Below are positions 13,821 to 59,370 of a DNA stretch of 64,000 nucleotides, piece by piece. The DNA is from Gavia stellata (Eukaryota > Chordata > Aves > Gaviiformes > Gaviidae). The stretch is taken from NCBI RefSeq assembly GCF_030936135.1, contig NC_082618.1, positions 7,847,034 through 7,911,033 on the forward strand, written 5' to 3'. The position numbers were made by a program, and so were the translations under genes. Positions within the stretch are counted from its first letter, which is position 1, and each line of letters opens with the position of its first letter. The notes below the pieces were generated by a model. The model was not told the origin of the DNA. It saw only the letters and a program-made list of their open reading frames with translations, and ran no database searches.

Positions 13821-16800
13821 CAGAGTAAAATGAGAAATAGTTTTCTTTCTTCTCAGATGATACGTATGCCGTTCATCAGATTGCCTTCTCTTTCCAAACA
13901 TTGTGGCGTTGGTTTGCAGTGTTGTAGATCAGGTGTTTTACTCTCAGTCACCCAACAGACAGAGCTCAGCCTCTTGTGCTCAGCAGCGCAGTCTCGATAA
14001 AGTGATGTGCCTGAGTACGCCATTGTACGTTGTGCTGGGACAGCCTTTTCGGCGTCTCAAATATATGTCAGAGAAGAAGCTCCCTCTACCCGACAGGCAA
14101 TATTATACGATACTGAAAGTCCAGCTGTGGTTTCCTCTGCATGGTTTATAACCAAACAGCTCATACATGCTGATATTTTTCGTTTGTACGCTAGAGAACT
14201 CTTATTTAAGATTTTTTTCTGAAAATACATGGAATAGTGACTACTTCACATTTTGCATACAAGCAGCAATTTGCATTCTATAATTTAGCTTACTTCTTTT
14301 CTTACAGACGTTTATCCAGGGTCTATCAAAAAATGGCGTGATTTGTCTGCTACTTTCAAAAAAATGTGCTTTCAGGTTGAGCGTTCAATGCTATACAGAA
14401 ATTTTTAAAAGTCGGTGTTTTAAGCATTCTTATAATCCAGCTCTCACTTTAGGCATAATTGTAAGTAAAAGAAAAAAAAACTAAAAGTCAGTTCTTTCGA
14501 TAGTTCCAGTTTACCGTATTTATGATAGTGGTGGAAATTTTCAGTGTCAGCTGGAAGCCATTCAGGAAATTTTTAATAGTGTGTTGAGAGGATAATTTAA
14601 TCTCAGCTTCATACACTCCCCAGATCTGACCCATATGCAAGTAAGAGAAAATCCCTTTTCCCTCTTTCGACAGTTGCCTGATGACACTCATTCCCCATCT
14701 ATTTGATGCGCTTGCATTGGAAACTGACAGAGGAAATTACACTAAAATTCAGCAACTGTTTGCACTACATGCAATGCAGATGCTTTTAAAAAAAAAAAAT
14801 CTAAGTATGAGTTTCCAAATGAAGTTACGTTGTGGTGGGCTGTTGTTTTTTGATGGTGGGTTGTTGGGGTTTTTTTGATGGTTGTTTTATTCACCCTCTG
14901 ACTTTGAGTAAGAAGACCTGCAGAGGACCAGTAGTTTTCTGTGTTGAATATTCACTTTATAGTCTTTGCTGTTAAAATGTGCAGCTCTAAAGATGATAGG
15001 TGCTCTAACTGGTCTTCTGGTTCATTGGTTGGTTTGTTTTTAAAGTATCATGTATATTCTATCAGGGAAAAAATACATAATGTACCTACATTTGATACTA
15101 AAGATAAGGTTTTATAGATTTTACTGTGTTAAGTGTATCATATAGCAGATGACTATAGCATAAAACACGATTTCTGTCTCAAATTGCAAATAATTTTTTG
15201 TTTATAATTCTGTAATGGAGGACAGCATTCCTGTCAGCCTCATTAGCCATTGTAGTTGTCCACGTAGCGTGCCTCTTGGTACCCAGTGAAATGGAGAGAG
15301 ACACAGGATGATGGATGCATAAATCTGTTTGTTGTTTCCATTTTGTGCTCACGTGGTATTTTAACTCTGGTTATAATATTCTTGTGTATAGAAGCTGAAG
15401 GATGTTGAGTATGTTGATTCCTTGAAACTTCATTTGTACAGACAAAGTGTGCTGCTTTTTAATGATAATGATCTACATGCAAGCCTGTATTGTAATTTGC
15501 TTTCTGCAAACTTTTGAACCATCTTAAGGAACTACAAATGCTTTGATGCATCTCATGGTTAGTGTAACTGAATACTTTCTAGTCACCGTCACTCTCACTG
15601 AGTTGGTCTGGATGTGAACGTGAGAAATAATATGACAGATAGGTGGAAATCTCAGTGAGTAGGTTCCCTTCTCCTTTGCAGGGTAGGCCAAGTACATTCT
15701 CCTCTTAGTACATTGGTTTATTACATGAAAACAGTTATCTGTGACACTGACAGCGGTCAGATATTCTACTGGGGACAGATTTTAATTTCTCTGAGGTCTC
15801 TGTAGCATGAGGCTTAAATATGCACTTTAAATATGGTAGCTGACCATTTAGAGCTTTGCTTGTTCTGCTCCGCGGGATCCCAGGGGATGTTAGTCACAGG
15901 GGTGGGTCTTACTGCAGCTTGAGATGACATGGCAGGGAGGCAGAAAACTCGGAAGAGAACAGGTCTTACCCCATCCTCATCTTCAGCTTCCTTATGTCAG
16001 TGGTTCAAGGTGTGTGTGTGTACATTTAATATAGCTGTAATTACAGGGGATGTAACATCTTACTGATTCATACACTTTTTTGAATGTGTGCATGTGGTTT
16101 CTACTAACTGCTAGTTGTTCAGATGAAAGTAATTTGATAAAACATGTTGGCCTGTAATCGGTGTCATTTACACTAGCAATGATAGCCACTACCTAAACGC
16201 AGTTAGTTCAGCCTACTGTATGGAAATAGAGTTGGTCCAGTCTTGTGCTTTGGTCATTCCCTGGTTTATTTTGAATCTCTCTCATACTCCTACATCACCC
16301 TGTTGGTTATGAGTGGAATTGATCTAAGTACCAATAGTTGTGTTTATGCAGTGCAATATTCTCTTTTTGTATAAGTGACAACTAGAAAAAAAATGTGAAA
16401 TTTATTTGATCTAATTTTAGCAGCCTGCAAGGTGGCTTGTAGGTAGACTGCCTCTTCAGCCTGCAGAGAGACGGGCAGAGTCAGAGGGTGCCGTACCCCG
16501 TTAGCAGTGCCTGCCTCTTGGCCGCAGCCAGGATCCGGCCACCTGATCTGAGCTGTCTAAGGTGAGATGATCAGTCCCATCCACCTGGAACAATTGTGTT
16601 TAACAGTATAGCTGCACCGATCCAAAAATCCTGTAGTAAAGAGACTGCATCGGTGGAAGACTGTAACATACCTAAGTGCAACTTGACTGTAATTTAGAAA
16701 ACCAGCTGCCTGCTGGTATGATTTAATTTTCAGTGCAGTTTAGTTGCAGGGTTTCTTTTAATCTTAAGACTCATCTGTATTTTTAATACAATTAAAATAA

Positions 16801-17476
16801 TGCAATAACCACATTGCATGCCACTTCTCCTAACTTCACTTCCATTTCCCCAAAGTGTTCAGGTGTCGTTATTGCAAGGTGGGAGGCAGAGCATTTCGGC
16901 TGCTGACGCTGTTGGGCCTTGGCAGGCAGCACGTGTTGTCTGGGTAAAAAGAAGACTGAGGGAATTGAATATTGCAGCATCCATAAAAAATGGGAGCACT
17001 TTATTAAGTGAGACTGTGTAAAGCTTTCTTATGGATGGAATTTACATTAATGCATTTTATTGTTCCATCTAAGCGATCAAATGATAAGCATAGTGTCACA
17101 TACGCTTTTGTGACTGTTCTGTTAAATATTTTATTACTTAATGTTTTTATTCTCATGCATTTCAAAGCAGCAATTATTTCCAGTTAGATAAAGATAATAA
17201 ATTTTTTCTCGATGCTCTCAGGATTAAAGGGGAAAAACCTATATTTTAAGGTGTATCACAATAGATGAGGCGTTCTTCTCTGATGTGCCATTCGAAGTCT
17301 GGCAGCACAGTAGCCAGTCCCGTACCACTTCTGCAGTCAGTGAGCCTGGTAAGAGTTTTAGCAGCTGTAAAAAGTGTTGCCTGTTGATGACATTTCAGAG
17401 GCATGCTCAGAAATGATGCCAAGAACGAGTCTGGTGGCTGGTTTGGCATCGGGGGTAGGTGGGGAGGGGGAGAAAG

Positions 17477-17640
17477 CCGTAATCCATCTCAGCTGTGTGC
17501 GCGCAGGGCTTTTCTCGCTCTGGCTCTCACACGCACGCTCGCTCGCGGGGACATGTGACTTTTGGCCATATTAGCAGGTTTATCCAAGCCTAGCCCCTCT
17601 GACTAACAGATGTAGGGAAAAGGGCATTCTGGGATTGCAG
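17477..17640. promoter_or_regulatory. candidate intronic regulatory cluster (CpG patch, CArG-like and ZNF143-like motifs)
   Basis: In otherwise CpG-poor intron, 17507-17550 contains about nine CpG dinucleotides within 45 bases. It is followed by ACATGTGAC (E-box core), by CCATATTAGC near 17566 (one base from an SRF CArG box), and by GGCATTCTGGGATTGCAG at 17623-17640. The last resembles the ZNF143/THAP11 promoter element but lacks one base of the usual spacing. The cluster lies about 2.5 kb upstream of the ATG exon, so an alternative promoter or enhancer is possible. This is motif-level inference only; no TATA box or transcript evidence is seen. Confidence 0.3.
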
Positions 17641-20091
17641 CAGTTGCTTTTGAACAACAATGTCCTTTTTGTAAGAATCTGATGCTTCTTAAAAGATGGA
17701 ACATGACATCATTACTGTCGATCCAAGAAACATTCCTTCAATAATACTGAGTGTGCTCTGGTTATCAGCTCCCTTCCCCCAGCTCCTTTCTCGCTTTTCT
17801 GACTGATGCTTTTTGTCTATTGTTTCGTCAGGGGCTGTAAATATGAAACAGTTGTCTTTCAGTGTTATGTGCTTGTTGGAGCTGGAATCAAGTGGAATAT
17901 TGTTGGCTTATTTGAAGGAAAGAAAGAAAAATAACAAAACCCCCCAACTTTTCTTGCAGTCTTCACAAATGTAGCATGCTTCAGGTACAGGCTGAATTGA
18001 AGCTAATTATTTCCCCTCCCACACGGTATTAGTTACTGCGTTATGCAACGGAAGGTGGAGATATCGCAGTCCTGTTCCTGTGCATCTCACTCTGCTTCAT
18101 TGGCAGCTGTGTATGTCGTGTGCTGATGCCGTCTGCTTCAAAGGCTCCTATAACAATCCTGCATCGATATGAAATGTGTGTGTGCATGCTCACGAGTGCA
18201 GTATAGCAGAGCTGTGAACAGCTGCATGTTTTCTGTGTATGTATAGATATATATTCTTTTTTATACTTGGTGCACCACTGGGATTTGAATGTCCTTTTTT
18301 CCTTAGCCCCTGAGAACGGGCTATCACGGAAGCACGTTTTGGGTTGCATTATAAATCTTTTTGAATGCTGACTGCTTGGAGGAAAGCTATGAAAATGCTG
18401 GGTTTCGCTTCCTTCCCTGCGCTCTCTCTCCCACGCATGTCTTCATCAGAAAAACTGGGGACTCTTGCAGACTTTACAACTAGGTATGTCTTGGCTGTCT
18501 CTTGCACAATCGTGATCTCCTTGTAGCGATGCTGGCAGTTATTTGAACTAACAAGGAGCCGGCAGTCTTTGGCACTTCCACATGCTGCAGCTGTCTAGGG
18601 AAGAGTACCACTGAGCATAAACATGCAGGAGTATGTCTTTTTCCATCCTTGTAGGAATTTCTCTGCAGGGAGGGGAAAACAAATGATTCATTGATGATCT
18701 AGAGGCTTGGAGAAAGGTGGAGTTTATAGTGTCCAGAAAAGGAGGAAAAATGGACAGGCATAGGGCCTTCTGAAACATTGGTTAAACTCAGGTTTATTGT
18801 CTTTTTTCCATTATGAAGATGTAAAACTTTTCTTAAAAACAGAGTTGAGATACGAAATATGAATAAAAAAAGCACAAGTCGTGATCAGACAGGAATATTT
18901 GGAAAGAAGTGAGCTGTGTGATTAGCTGTTTGCCAGTGACACAGTTGTTTTTATTGGTGACAATTTACAGGCAATTTAGAGGAAATCCCAATACCCAGGC
19001 CCTTCCTTTACGAGGTAAAAAAAATGTGCATTTTACTTGTAATGGTTGTTTGGCTTCACCTATTGTAAAGATACAGTAAGATTTTAGCACAACTTGAAAG
19101 TATATTTTTATTCTGGATACATTCCAAGACACACTTTGAGTAAACGAAAGCAAACGCACTGTGCAAGCAGAAAAGGTTTTGTACGTTCCCAGTGGCATCT
19201 GAAGTTGCAAGTTCCTCTGAAAAAAGTGTTTGCCAGTGGGCTATTGTAGAAGGCTATATCATGTGCTATCGCAATTAAAATGTGTGCTTGCATCTGCTTA
19301 AGCAGAGTAGAAAGACCTGCATCGTGTGTGGAAGTGGGTGTCTCCCGTTCTGGATGCTGTTCCTCTGAAGAAGGGGGTGGCAAATAAGACTCTGAAGAGC
19401 AGGCACTTTTAAGATAGAGATTATGAATTTACATAAGAGAAAAAAACGAAAAGGACCATGCTTTACTTGTGGAAGGAGAAGCTTTAGAGAGGTCTGTACC
19501 TGCATGCCGAAATGAGTAAAAATTGATCACTGACGACTTCTTGACTGGAGTACAATTGCAGAAGAAAAAATTACTGAGCTGAATTTAAAAAATGTAAATA
19601 GAGATTAGTAAATTGCATGTCATACTTGTACCATATATCTTGTCTTGCAAAGACCATGAGAGATATAGAGAGATACATATATATATGCAATTGTGTCATC
19701 CACTTCACAAAGTCCAAACAATACTTTAAAACATAGTGGGTGTAACTCTTCAGTGGGAGGGTGTCAAGGTAGTACGGGCTTGTTAGTGACAAACTAGTTA
19801 TCGCTGTAGGTCAGAGAGATTCTGTTGACTGCTGTGCCGGTGACTGAGCAGATGCTGGAGCAAGGAATCTGTCTTATTTTGTGTTTTGGTTTTGGTCTGT
19901 GTTCTGTAGAAATGCTTGACTGCCGTCACAGTGGGACTGCGACATTATCCCAGCAGATAGGTTGTGTTGCTTCATGTAACAGGGATGTTTGCTCTGGAAG
20001 AAGTGGGAGCTGCTCTGCTGTAGCTTTGTTTCTGGCTCTTTGAGAAGAGGATAATCAGTGAAGGATTGCAATCTTTTTCTTGCAGTAATCC

Positions 20092-20121
20092 ATGCTGAAG
20101 AGGCTCCATTCATACAGATGA
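20092..20121 (+). other. uORF 1 in the TAOK1 5'UTR
   Basis: ATG at 20092 opens nine codons (MLKRLHSYR) ending in TGA at 20119-20121. Its last bases ATGA also contain the ATG of uORF 2. It lies in a different frame from the TAOK1 CDS. It may lower or condition TAOK1 translation; this is inferred from position only. Confidence 0.6.
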
Positions 20122-20156
20122 ACCAAGGGTTGAGGCAGCACTTTAAACCCAGATAG
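20118..20156 (+). other. uORF 2 in the TAOK1 5'UTR
   Basis: ATG at 20118 overlaps the stop of uORF 1 (ATGA) and opens twelve codons (MNQGLRQHFKPR) ending in TAG at 20154-20156, 24 nt before the TAOK1 start. It is in the CDS frame but closed by its own stop. Confidence 0.6.
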
Positions 20157-20180
20157 TCGGTCGGCTAACTGCCCAGCAGG

Positions 20181-54173
<33,993 letters not shown>

Positions 54174-54366
54174 CTTAAACAATAACTGAGGGTGGCAATT
54201 CCACTGGAGCTGTCTGCCAACAGAAACTGCCTACAGACACCAGCCCAGCAGCCTCCTCAGTGCGGTGCTGACGTGTGGAAGCTGGGTGCACATGGAATAT
54301 TGTATTCATTTTGTAAAGCATTACGTTTTGTGTTTACTAACTGGGATGTCATAGTATTTGGCTGCA

Positions 54367-54394
54367 GGGGTTGGGGGGGTGGTTTTTTGTGGGG
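54367..54394 (+). promoter_or_regulatory. G-quadruplex motif and GTT repeat early in the 3'UTR
   Basis: GGGG, GGGGGGG and GGGG runs lie within 28 nt on the sense strand, followed by T-runs and (GTT)n to about 54420. Loop lengths allow a quadruplex if the central run is split; moderate support. Confidence 0.45.
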
Positions 54395-56732
54395 TGTTTT
54401 TTTTTGTTGTTGTTGTTTTTTACTTTTTGGAGGGGTCTTGGGAGGGCGTCTGAGAAATATATGCAATTAGTCAGAAGAGTTGGCTGGTGGTTGTCACACT
54501 GACAGGACAGAAAGGCCTCAGGCTGCCCTCGTCACGCCATCCATAGGAAGTCTGAGGGAGAATGGAGACCTCCTCCCATGTCCATAAATTTCGAACTGCC
54601 ACCCTGCAAAAAACAGGCGAGCTGCCTTTAAACCAACATCTAGGGGAGGAACAGCTGGATCTTCTGTTCCATTTTTATTTGTCATTAAAGTGGATGCATT
54701 TCTAGGGTATTGCCTCTGCCAAGAGGCATTTTCAAAGACTTGTAGGTGAGGAAGAAGGGTGAGAAGAGAGGCCAAGAGACACCAGGGCTCAGCAGGGCCC
54801 TTCTACCCAAGTGCCCGCTCCGTGTCATGTAAGAAGTGACGTTCTCTCAGAAGGTACTGGTCAGCTTCCCGAGAAGTGTGTAGATAAAGCTGTTGGGAGG
54901 GAACAGACTAGAAATGTTCAAGATTGTATTCCTGCTTTGGCACTCCCTGACTGTGCTGCTGGTAGCTCAGACGAGGTTGGGCAGAGGAGCGTAAGTAATG
55001 CACTTGTACAGCTAATACTGTGACATCTCATTTTAGCTAAGCATCAGAATAATTCTTGGAGCCCAGCGTAGTCCTTTTTGCTCCATTCAGAAATGTTAGA
55101 CTTTCAGCCAATCAGTCTCAAATGCCAGAGGTATTTTGAAGGATGCCATAGTCACAAAATGCCATTGATCGGGTTTTTTCATTATTACACTACATCCACC
55201 AATTTATTACCTTTTTGGCTTGTTGCAATTTCCTGTTTACATGTAGAGTGTAGCCAACTGTTTAAATGTTTAGTTGCCAGTGTATCAGGAGGAGCTGAGC
55301 CAATGACTCTTTCCCAGCTGATGACTAACCCACATCACCACTGTAGATCTTGCTGCATGTGAGGCTCCTTTTTATTATTTTTGTTGCTGCAATACTTCAC
55401 AACTTTTACAGTCCCTTGAGATGCTGTGATATTTTGGCAGCATATCACACCATGCGAGAAGGCACTACTTCCAGAGGCTCGTTGGAGCTGCTGTACTACT
55501 GAAAGGAAGCAAAGGAGGTTGTGAAATCCATACGGTGGTAAAGGGGTCAGGGAGTCTCATTAACCAAATGACTTTGTGGCATCGTGTCATCCCTTAGTGC
55601 TGGGAACTGGAGATGCCCCCATGCTCTTGTGCCAGTGCCAGGGCGGTCTGGGTCAGCCAGCACTGTGGGGCTAAGGGAAGAGCAGGTAGATGAAGTTTGG
55701 CTTGAGGCAAAGATTTCCGTCTTGGGGACTGACCAGCCAGGGTTCTTTGTAAATGTTTTTCCTTGCACACTAATCATCTTGAAGAAAACACTAGCTGCTA
55801 ACTCTAGGATTTGCCTTTAATATGTTTATAGGGCTCAACAGCAAGGTTTTCCGAATGTGTTTGTCCATGTGACATATTTATATAGTAAATACTCTAGTGT
55901 CTCGCTGCTGTTCAGTACTCTCAACAGGGCGACATTCTTTCATTAGCTAAATTAACATCTACTCCCAATCCTTAACTCTCTGCCAGTGTCCGGTGAATCC
56001 AACTGGGATTTCTAGCATCTTTGACGTAGCATATCACTCTAATTGAAGATGGAAACTCTACCAAAATACGTTTGAGCAGCCCCTTAGTAAGGAGCTTTGT
56101 AGTACTAACAGTTGACGGAAGCCTGGGATGAGGCAGTGGTCCCATGGAGGTGACTCTGGTTGCCCCCCGGGGCAAGTGGTGACCATGAATTGTCCCGTCC
56201 TTTCCCCTGCTATGTTTTTATGTGGAATTGGATGTTTTGGGGTCATTCTTTTGCATTGCAGTGTTGTTGAAATGCAGCGAAACTGATTTAGGAAAGGTAC
56301 CTGTATTTTCCTGGGTTTAGAAAGAAAGACAAAAATGAAATGAAAGGCCAAAATGGTGCGGGATTTACCATGTGAGAGCGGAGGGTGTGCCCAGAGCATG
56401 GTGCTAACACAGCGTTTTGAAGTTCAGCTCCTCTATCACAAACAGCAGCAGTGACAGCGGGGACAGGCTATACCTGCAAGTCCAGTGGGTTCATTCTTTT
56501 GCTTCTGTTATGGTTTGAATTTGGTCAAAGTCTCTGGCTTAAATTGAGCTACTTCAACAGAATTCTCTCAACCCATCTCTTTGTGTAATGTCAAGCATGA
56601 CTGAATGCTGAATCCAAATGATGGCTATCCCATATTGGCTTTTTTTGTATTCAAAAAGAATTGTGTAGTAACCATTTTTACATGTATATCATGTGCAGAC
56701 CTGGACTATTCCAACAAGTTAATATTTTAATT

Positions 56733-57028
56733 AAAATAGTTTGCAAAAACTGATTCAGATCAACTGGTCTAAATGTGTGTGTCCCTGTGTGTATGTGGGG
56801 GAAGGAAAGCTGTCCCAAACAAGCCTGATCTCAAGAGAAAGCACCCCATTACGCAGCTGTAGCCAGAGGGTCTCAGGGTCAGGCTGTGCCTTGGAGGTGT
56901 ATGAGGAGGCCCTTGGTGTTGAGAATTTTAATGTATCTCGGGTGTATTTCTGAGATACATGAACAACTATAAAATACACTAGAGAGACGCAAACACTCTC
57001 TGAATCAGTTTGCAAACTCTATTTTTAA
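56733..57028 (+). repeat. long-range inverted repeat in the TAOK1 3'UTR
   Basis: The left arm 56733-56759 pairs with the right arm 56999-57025: 13 consecutive pairs, a 2-nt bulge, 7 pairs, a 2-nt bulge on the other arm, then 5 pairs (two more, 56731-56732 with 57027-57028, if 57026 is bulged). About 240 nt lies between the arms and contains a second hairpin at 56931-56960. It may be a conserved mRNA structure or the terminal inverted repeats of a small old transposon. Confidence 0.8.
56931..56960 (+). repeat. 11-bp hairpin inside the 3'UTR inverted repeat
   Basis: ATGTATCTCGG pairs with CTGAGATACAT (10 Watson-Crick pairs and one G-U) around an 8-nt loop GTGTATTT. Confidence 0.8.
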
Positions 57029-57839
57029 AAGTAAGACCAATTACTCCCTATTGTACTTGTTGCAGTCATGCCCTAACTTTGGTTTTAAAAATACTGTAAT
57101 CTGTAAATTTTGAAACTACTCCAGTACCTCAGCAAAGATGTTCTTTTACATCTTTTATGTCATATTTAACACTGGGGAAACTCTTCTGTGTGGACTACTT
57201 TGCAAATTTTATTGCAGTATTTTCAAATTACCAGCTTGACCCCTGAAATCTCCTATTCTGTGGTTATTCTTCTCTTCCCCTTTGCAAGACCTAAAGTTCT
57301 GATGTAGTTCAGCCCAGAGATGAAAAAAAACAGAGGAGCCACCATTTTCACCTCTTTCTGATTTGAATTTCTTTTGATTTTATTGAATTAAAATCAGTGA
57401 AAGGGACCACGTTTTTCTTGTTCTACATGGTCCCAGGGAGTCGCAGCCACCTTTCCCTTCCATGTTGAACATTATGTGCTTTCTTCCTCGGACGCAGCAC
57501 TGAAATGGAGGTCAGCTCTGTTTCACCTGCATTCGCTCCAAGCCTGTGAGCTTCAAAGGGGTTGAAGAAATAAGTGTGGTACGATACCAAGCTTTCCACA
57601 GAAAATTCCCTGCAGCCATTCCTTGCCTGGCTTGGGGCCAGGCTGGCATCGCTCTGTATCCCAGCCAGCCCTCCCACTCCCGAAGAACGTGCGTGGCACG
57701 CCAGCTGTAACCTGCACGGGGTGCACCCTGCTCGATCCTGGGATGATGCTGTTTATTAACCCCCCCAGGGACGAGGGCCCCTTGCACTTCAGGCTGCCCT
57801 GCCCCCTTGGCCCTGCTTACGTGCCATTTCTTGAGAGGC

Positions 57840-57845
57840 AATAAA
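57840..57845 (+). terminator. poly(A) signal AATAAA (candidate proximal site)
   Basis: AATAAA is followed by TTGTATTGTACC and, about 95 nt later, a GTGTATGTGTGTGTG stretch. It would give a 3'UTR of about 3.7 kb. Confidence 0.5.
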
Positions 57846-57919
57846 TTGTATTGTACCACTGTCTACCATTACTCTGTTGAATACGCACATCTCTCTGGAT
57901 ATATATATGGTATCTCATT

Positions 57920-57927
57920 TGTATATA
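57920..57927 (+). promoter_or_regulatory. Pumilio-type element TGTATATA
   Basis: It matches the TGTANATA PUM1/PUM2 consensus, on the sense strand. It lies beyond the proximal AATAAA at 57840, so only longer 3'UTR forms would carry it. Confidence 0.4.
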
Positions 57928-57939
57928 TTTCTATACTCT

Positions 57940-57974
57940 CTGTGTATGTGTGTGTGGGTATACGTGCACACACA
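57940..57974. repeat. (TG)n/(CA)n microsatellite
   Basis: A TGTGTATGTGTGTGTG tract followed by GTGCACACACAT, in the 3'UTR. Confidence 0.6.
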
Positions 57975-58558
57975 TCACGCTGTGCAGTTCTGTCAGGGCA
58001 CTTCAGTTCTGCTGTTCTTTAGCACTCCTGTTCACGAGCAAAAGCAAGCCCTGCAGCAGGGCTCTAGGGCGAGGGCGCGTACATCTGCACGAGCCGTGCT
58101 GGGGCTGAACGCAGTCAAAAGCCCTCGCTTAAATGCTGCCCTGCTAATTGTAGCTTTCTTTTTCTGGGGCGCGGGAGGGTAGGCTAGCTGCTACGGGTGT
58201 GCTGTAAAGGAGAGAAGAGAGCTCCCAGAGGGTACCAGAAAGTCAGAAGACAGCAGAGAAGAAAACAAGATGGTATAGCGGTAGGAAAGCAGTTGAGGCA
58301 ATGTACTGATCTGCTGGGGAGGCGGTGAGTGGGCCGGTGAAGTGCTCAGCAGGCTGAGCTCAGAGTCCCCAGCTGCGTCTCACCACGAAAGATCACAAGC
58401 CCGGCACGGTCTTGGCACGCTGCGCCGGCACTAACTTGTGGCAGTCCTGAGTTCAAGCCGCCGCTAACTCTGAACAGTGTCTACCTTTGTGTGCGTCTAA
58501 TAACGAGAGCAGGTTACGTGGAGGATCAAAAGAAGCTAAGTTGGAAGATTTAAAAGGT

Positions 58559-58611
58559 GTGTGTGTATGTGTGTACAGCACATACGTGTGTGTATATATG
58601 TACACACAGAC
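58559..58611. repeat. (TG)n/(TA)n/(CA)n microsatellite with dyad
   Basis: An alternating purine-pyrimidine tract. TGTGTGTAC (58568-58576) and GTACACACA (58600-58608) are exact complements and could fold. Confidence 0.65.
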
Positions 58612-59335
58612 ACTTCTGGTCTATTCTTTATTCTGATTAGGCATGTGTGTTTGGTTACTCGAGTCCAGTAAGCAGAGGACAGCCTTGTTCTTCTCCTGGG
58701 TACTTGCTCTGCATTTTCAGTAAATCTTGCCCTGGTCTTTCTCATAGCAGCGGGGCGAGTGCCATGCTGGACACCGCGAGCTCCTCAAGCTGTGAAGACC
58801 CTTCTAACCTTCTCCTTTGTCCTTTACAGACCCCGTCTTAGTGAGACATCTGGCAGTTCGGGGCATAAATGCTGCTCGCATGTGTCAAGTCACAACTGTT
58901 CATCCAGCTGCGATATTTACCCAGCTGGGAAGGGAAGCCCAGCCAGCTCAGCAGCTTGCCAACCACGGGCTCTCTTCGTTGTGCTACCAGAGAATTTGGA
59001 GGCAATTTTCCCCTGTCCCATTTGGAAGGTCTCTTGTGAGTTTTTTAGGTGAGGCTCGGATTTGGTTGGGACATCCCTACCCTTTCACAACGAGTAGTAT
59101 TGTCTTTAGCTGTGCTCCTGCCTGTGGGACTTTCCCACCCCGGTGCTGGCCGGCAGTGAGCCCGGGGCCACGTGCCAAGGATAGGGAGCGGTGGATGCCC
59201 AGACGGGGATGCCAGTCGGTGTCCCTCTGCTGTGTTTTGTTTCAGTTTGCACTTTGACGAGTCGATTGAGCCGGAGTCTGTTGAGAAATACGTGTGAGGC
59301 GCATCGGAGGGTTGTGGGTAGCTGTTCACAGCCAA

Positions 59336-59370
59336 AATAAAACGCTGATATATCTCGTGGTCATAATAAA
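59336..59370 (+). terminator. paired AATAAA signals (59336-59341, 59365-59370)
   Basis: Two canonical hexamers lie 29 nt apart in the TAOK1 sense strand; a candidate alternative polyadenylation site. Confidence 0.4.

Larger units (their letters stand above)
1..20085 (+). other. TAOK1: TAOK1 5'UTR intron (partial, left end outside window)
   Basis: No exon, RNA gene or known transposon is recognisable here. Open frames are short (at most about 130 codons), overlap on both strands and match no family I know. The stretch ends in a good acceptor (pyrimidine tract then TGCAG at 20081-20085) followed by the 5'UTR exon with the TAOK1 start codon, so I infer it is the intron separating an upstream non-coding exon from that exon. 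Contents worth naming: a GC-rich block around 5450-6200, an AT-rich low-complexity stretch at 6541-6627, a perfect hairpin at 7980-8004, a T/A tract at 8721-8742, a 40-bp tandem duplication at 13741-13820, and a small CpG cluster at 17477-17550. The left boundary and first exon lie outside the window. Confidence 0.75.
20086..20180 (+). other. TAOK1: TAOK1 5'UTR segment of the start-codon exon
   Basis: The acceptor TTTTTCTTGCAG ends at 20085 and the exon runs into the TAOK1 ATG at 20181. An in-frame TAA at 20166-20168 rules out an N-terminal extension, so 20181 is the first possible start in this frame. The start has A at -3, which is favourable, and C at +4, which is not. Two ATGs lie upstream within the exon and each opens a short uORF. 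The total 5'UTR length is unknown because the upstream exon is outside the window. Confidence 0.85.

Noticed and set aside
58441..58465. tRNA-like B-box (GAGTTCAAGCC) in the 3'UTR
   Set aside because: No matching A-box or cloverleaf stems could be built around it.
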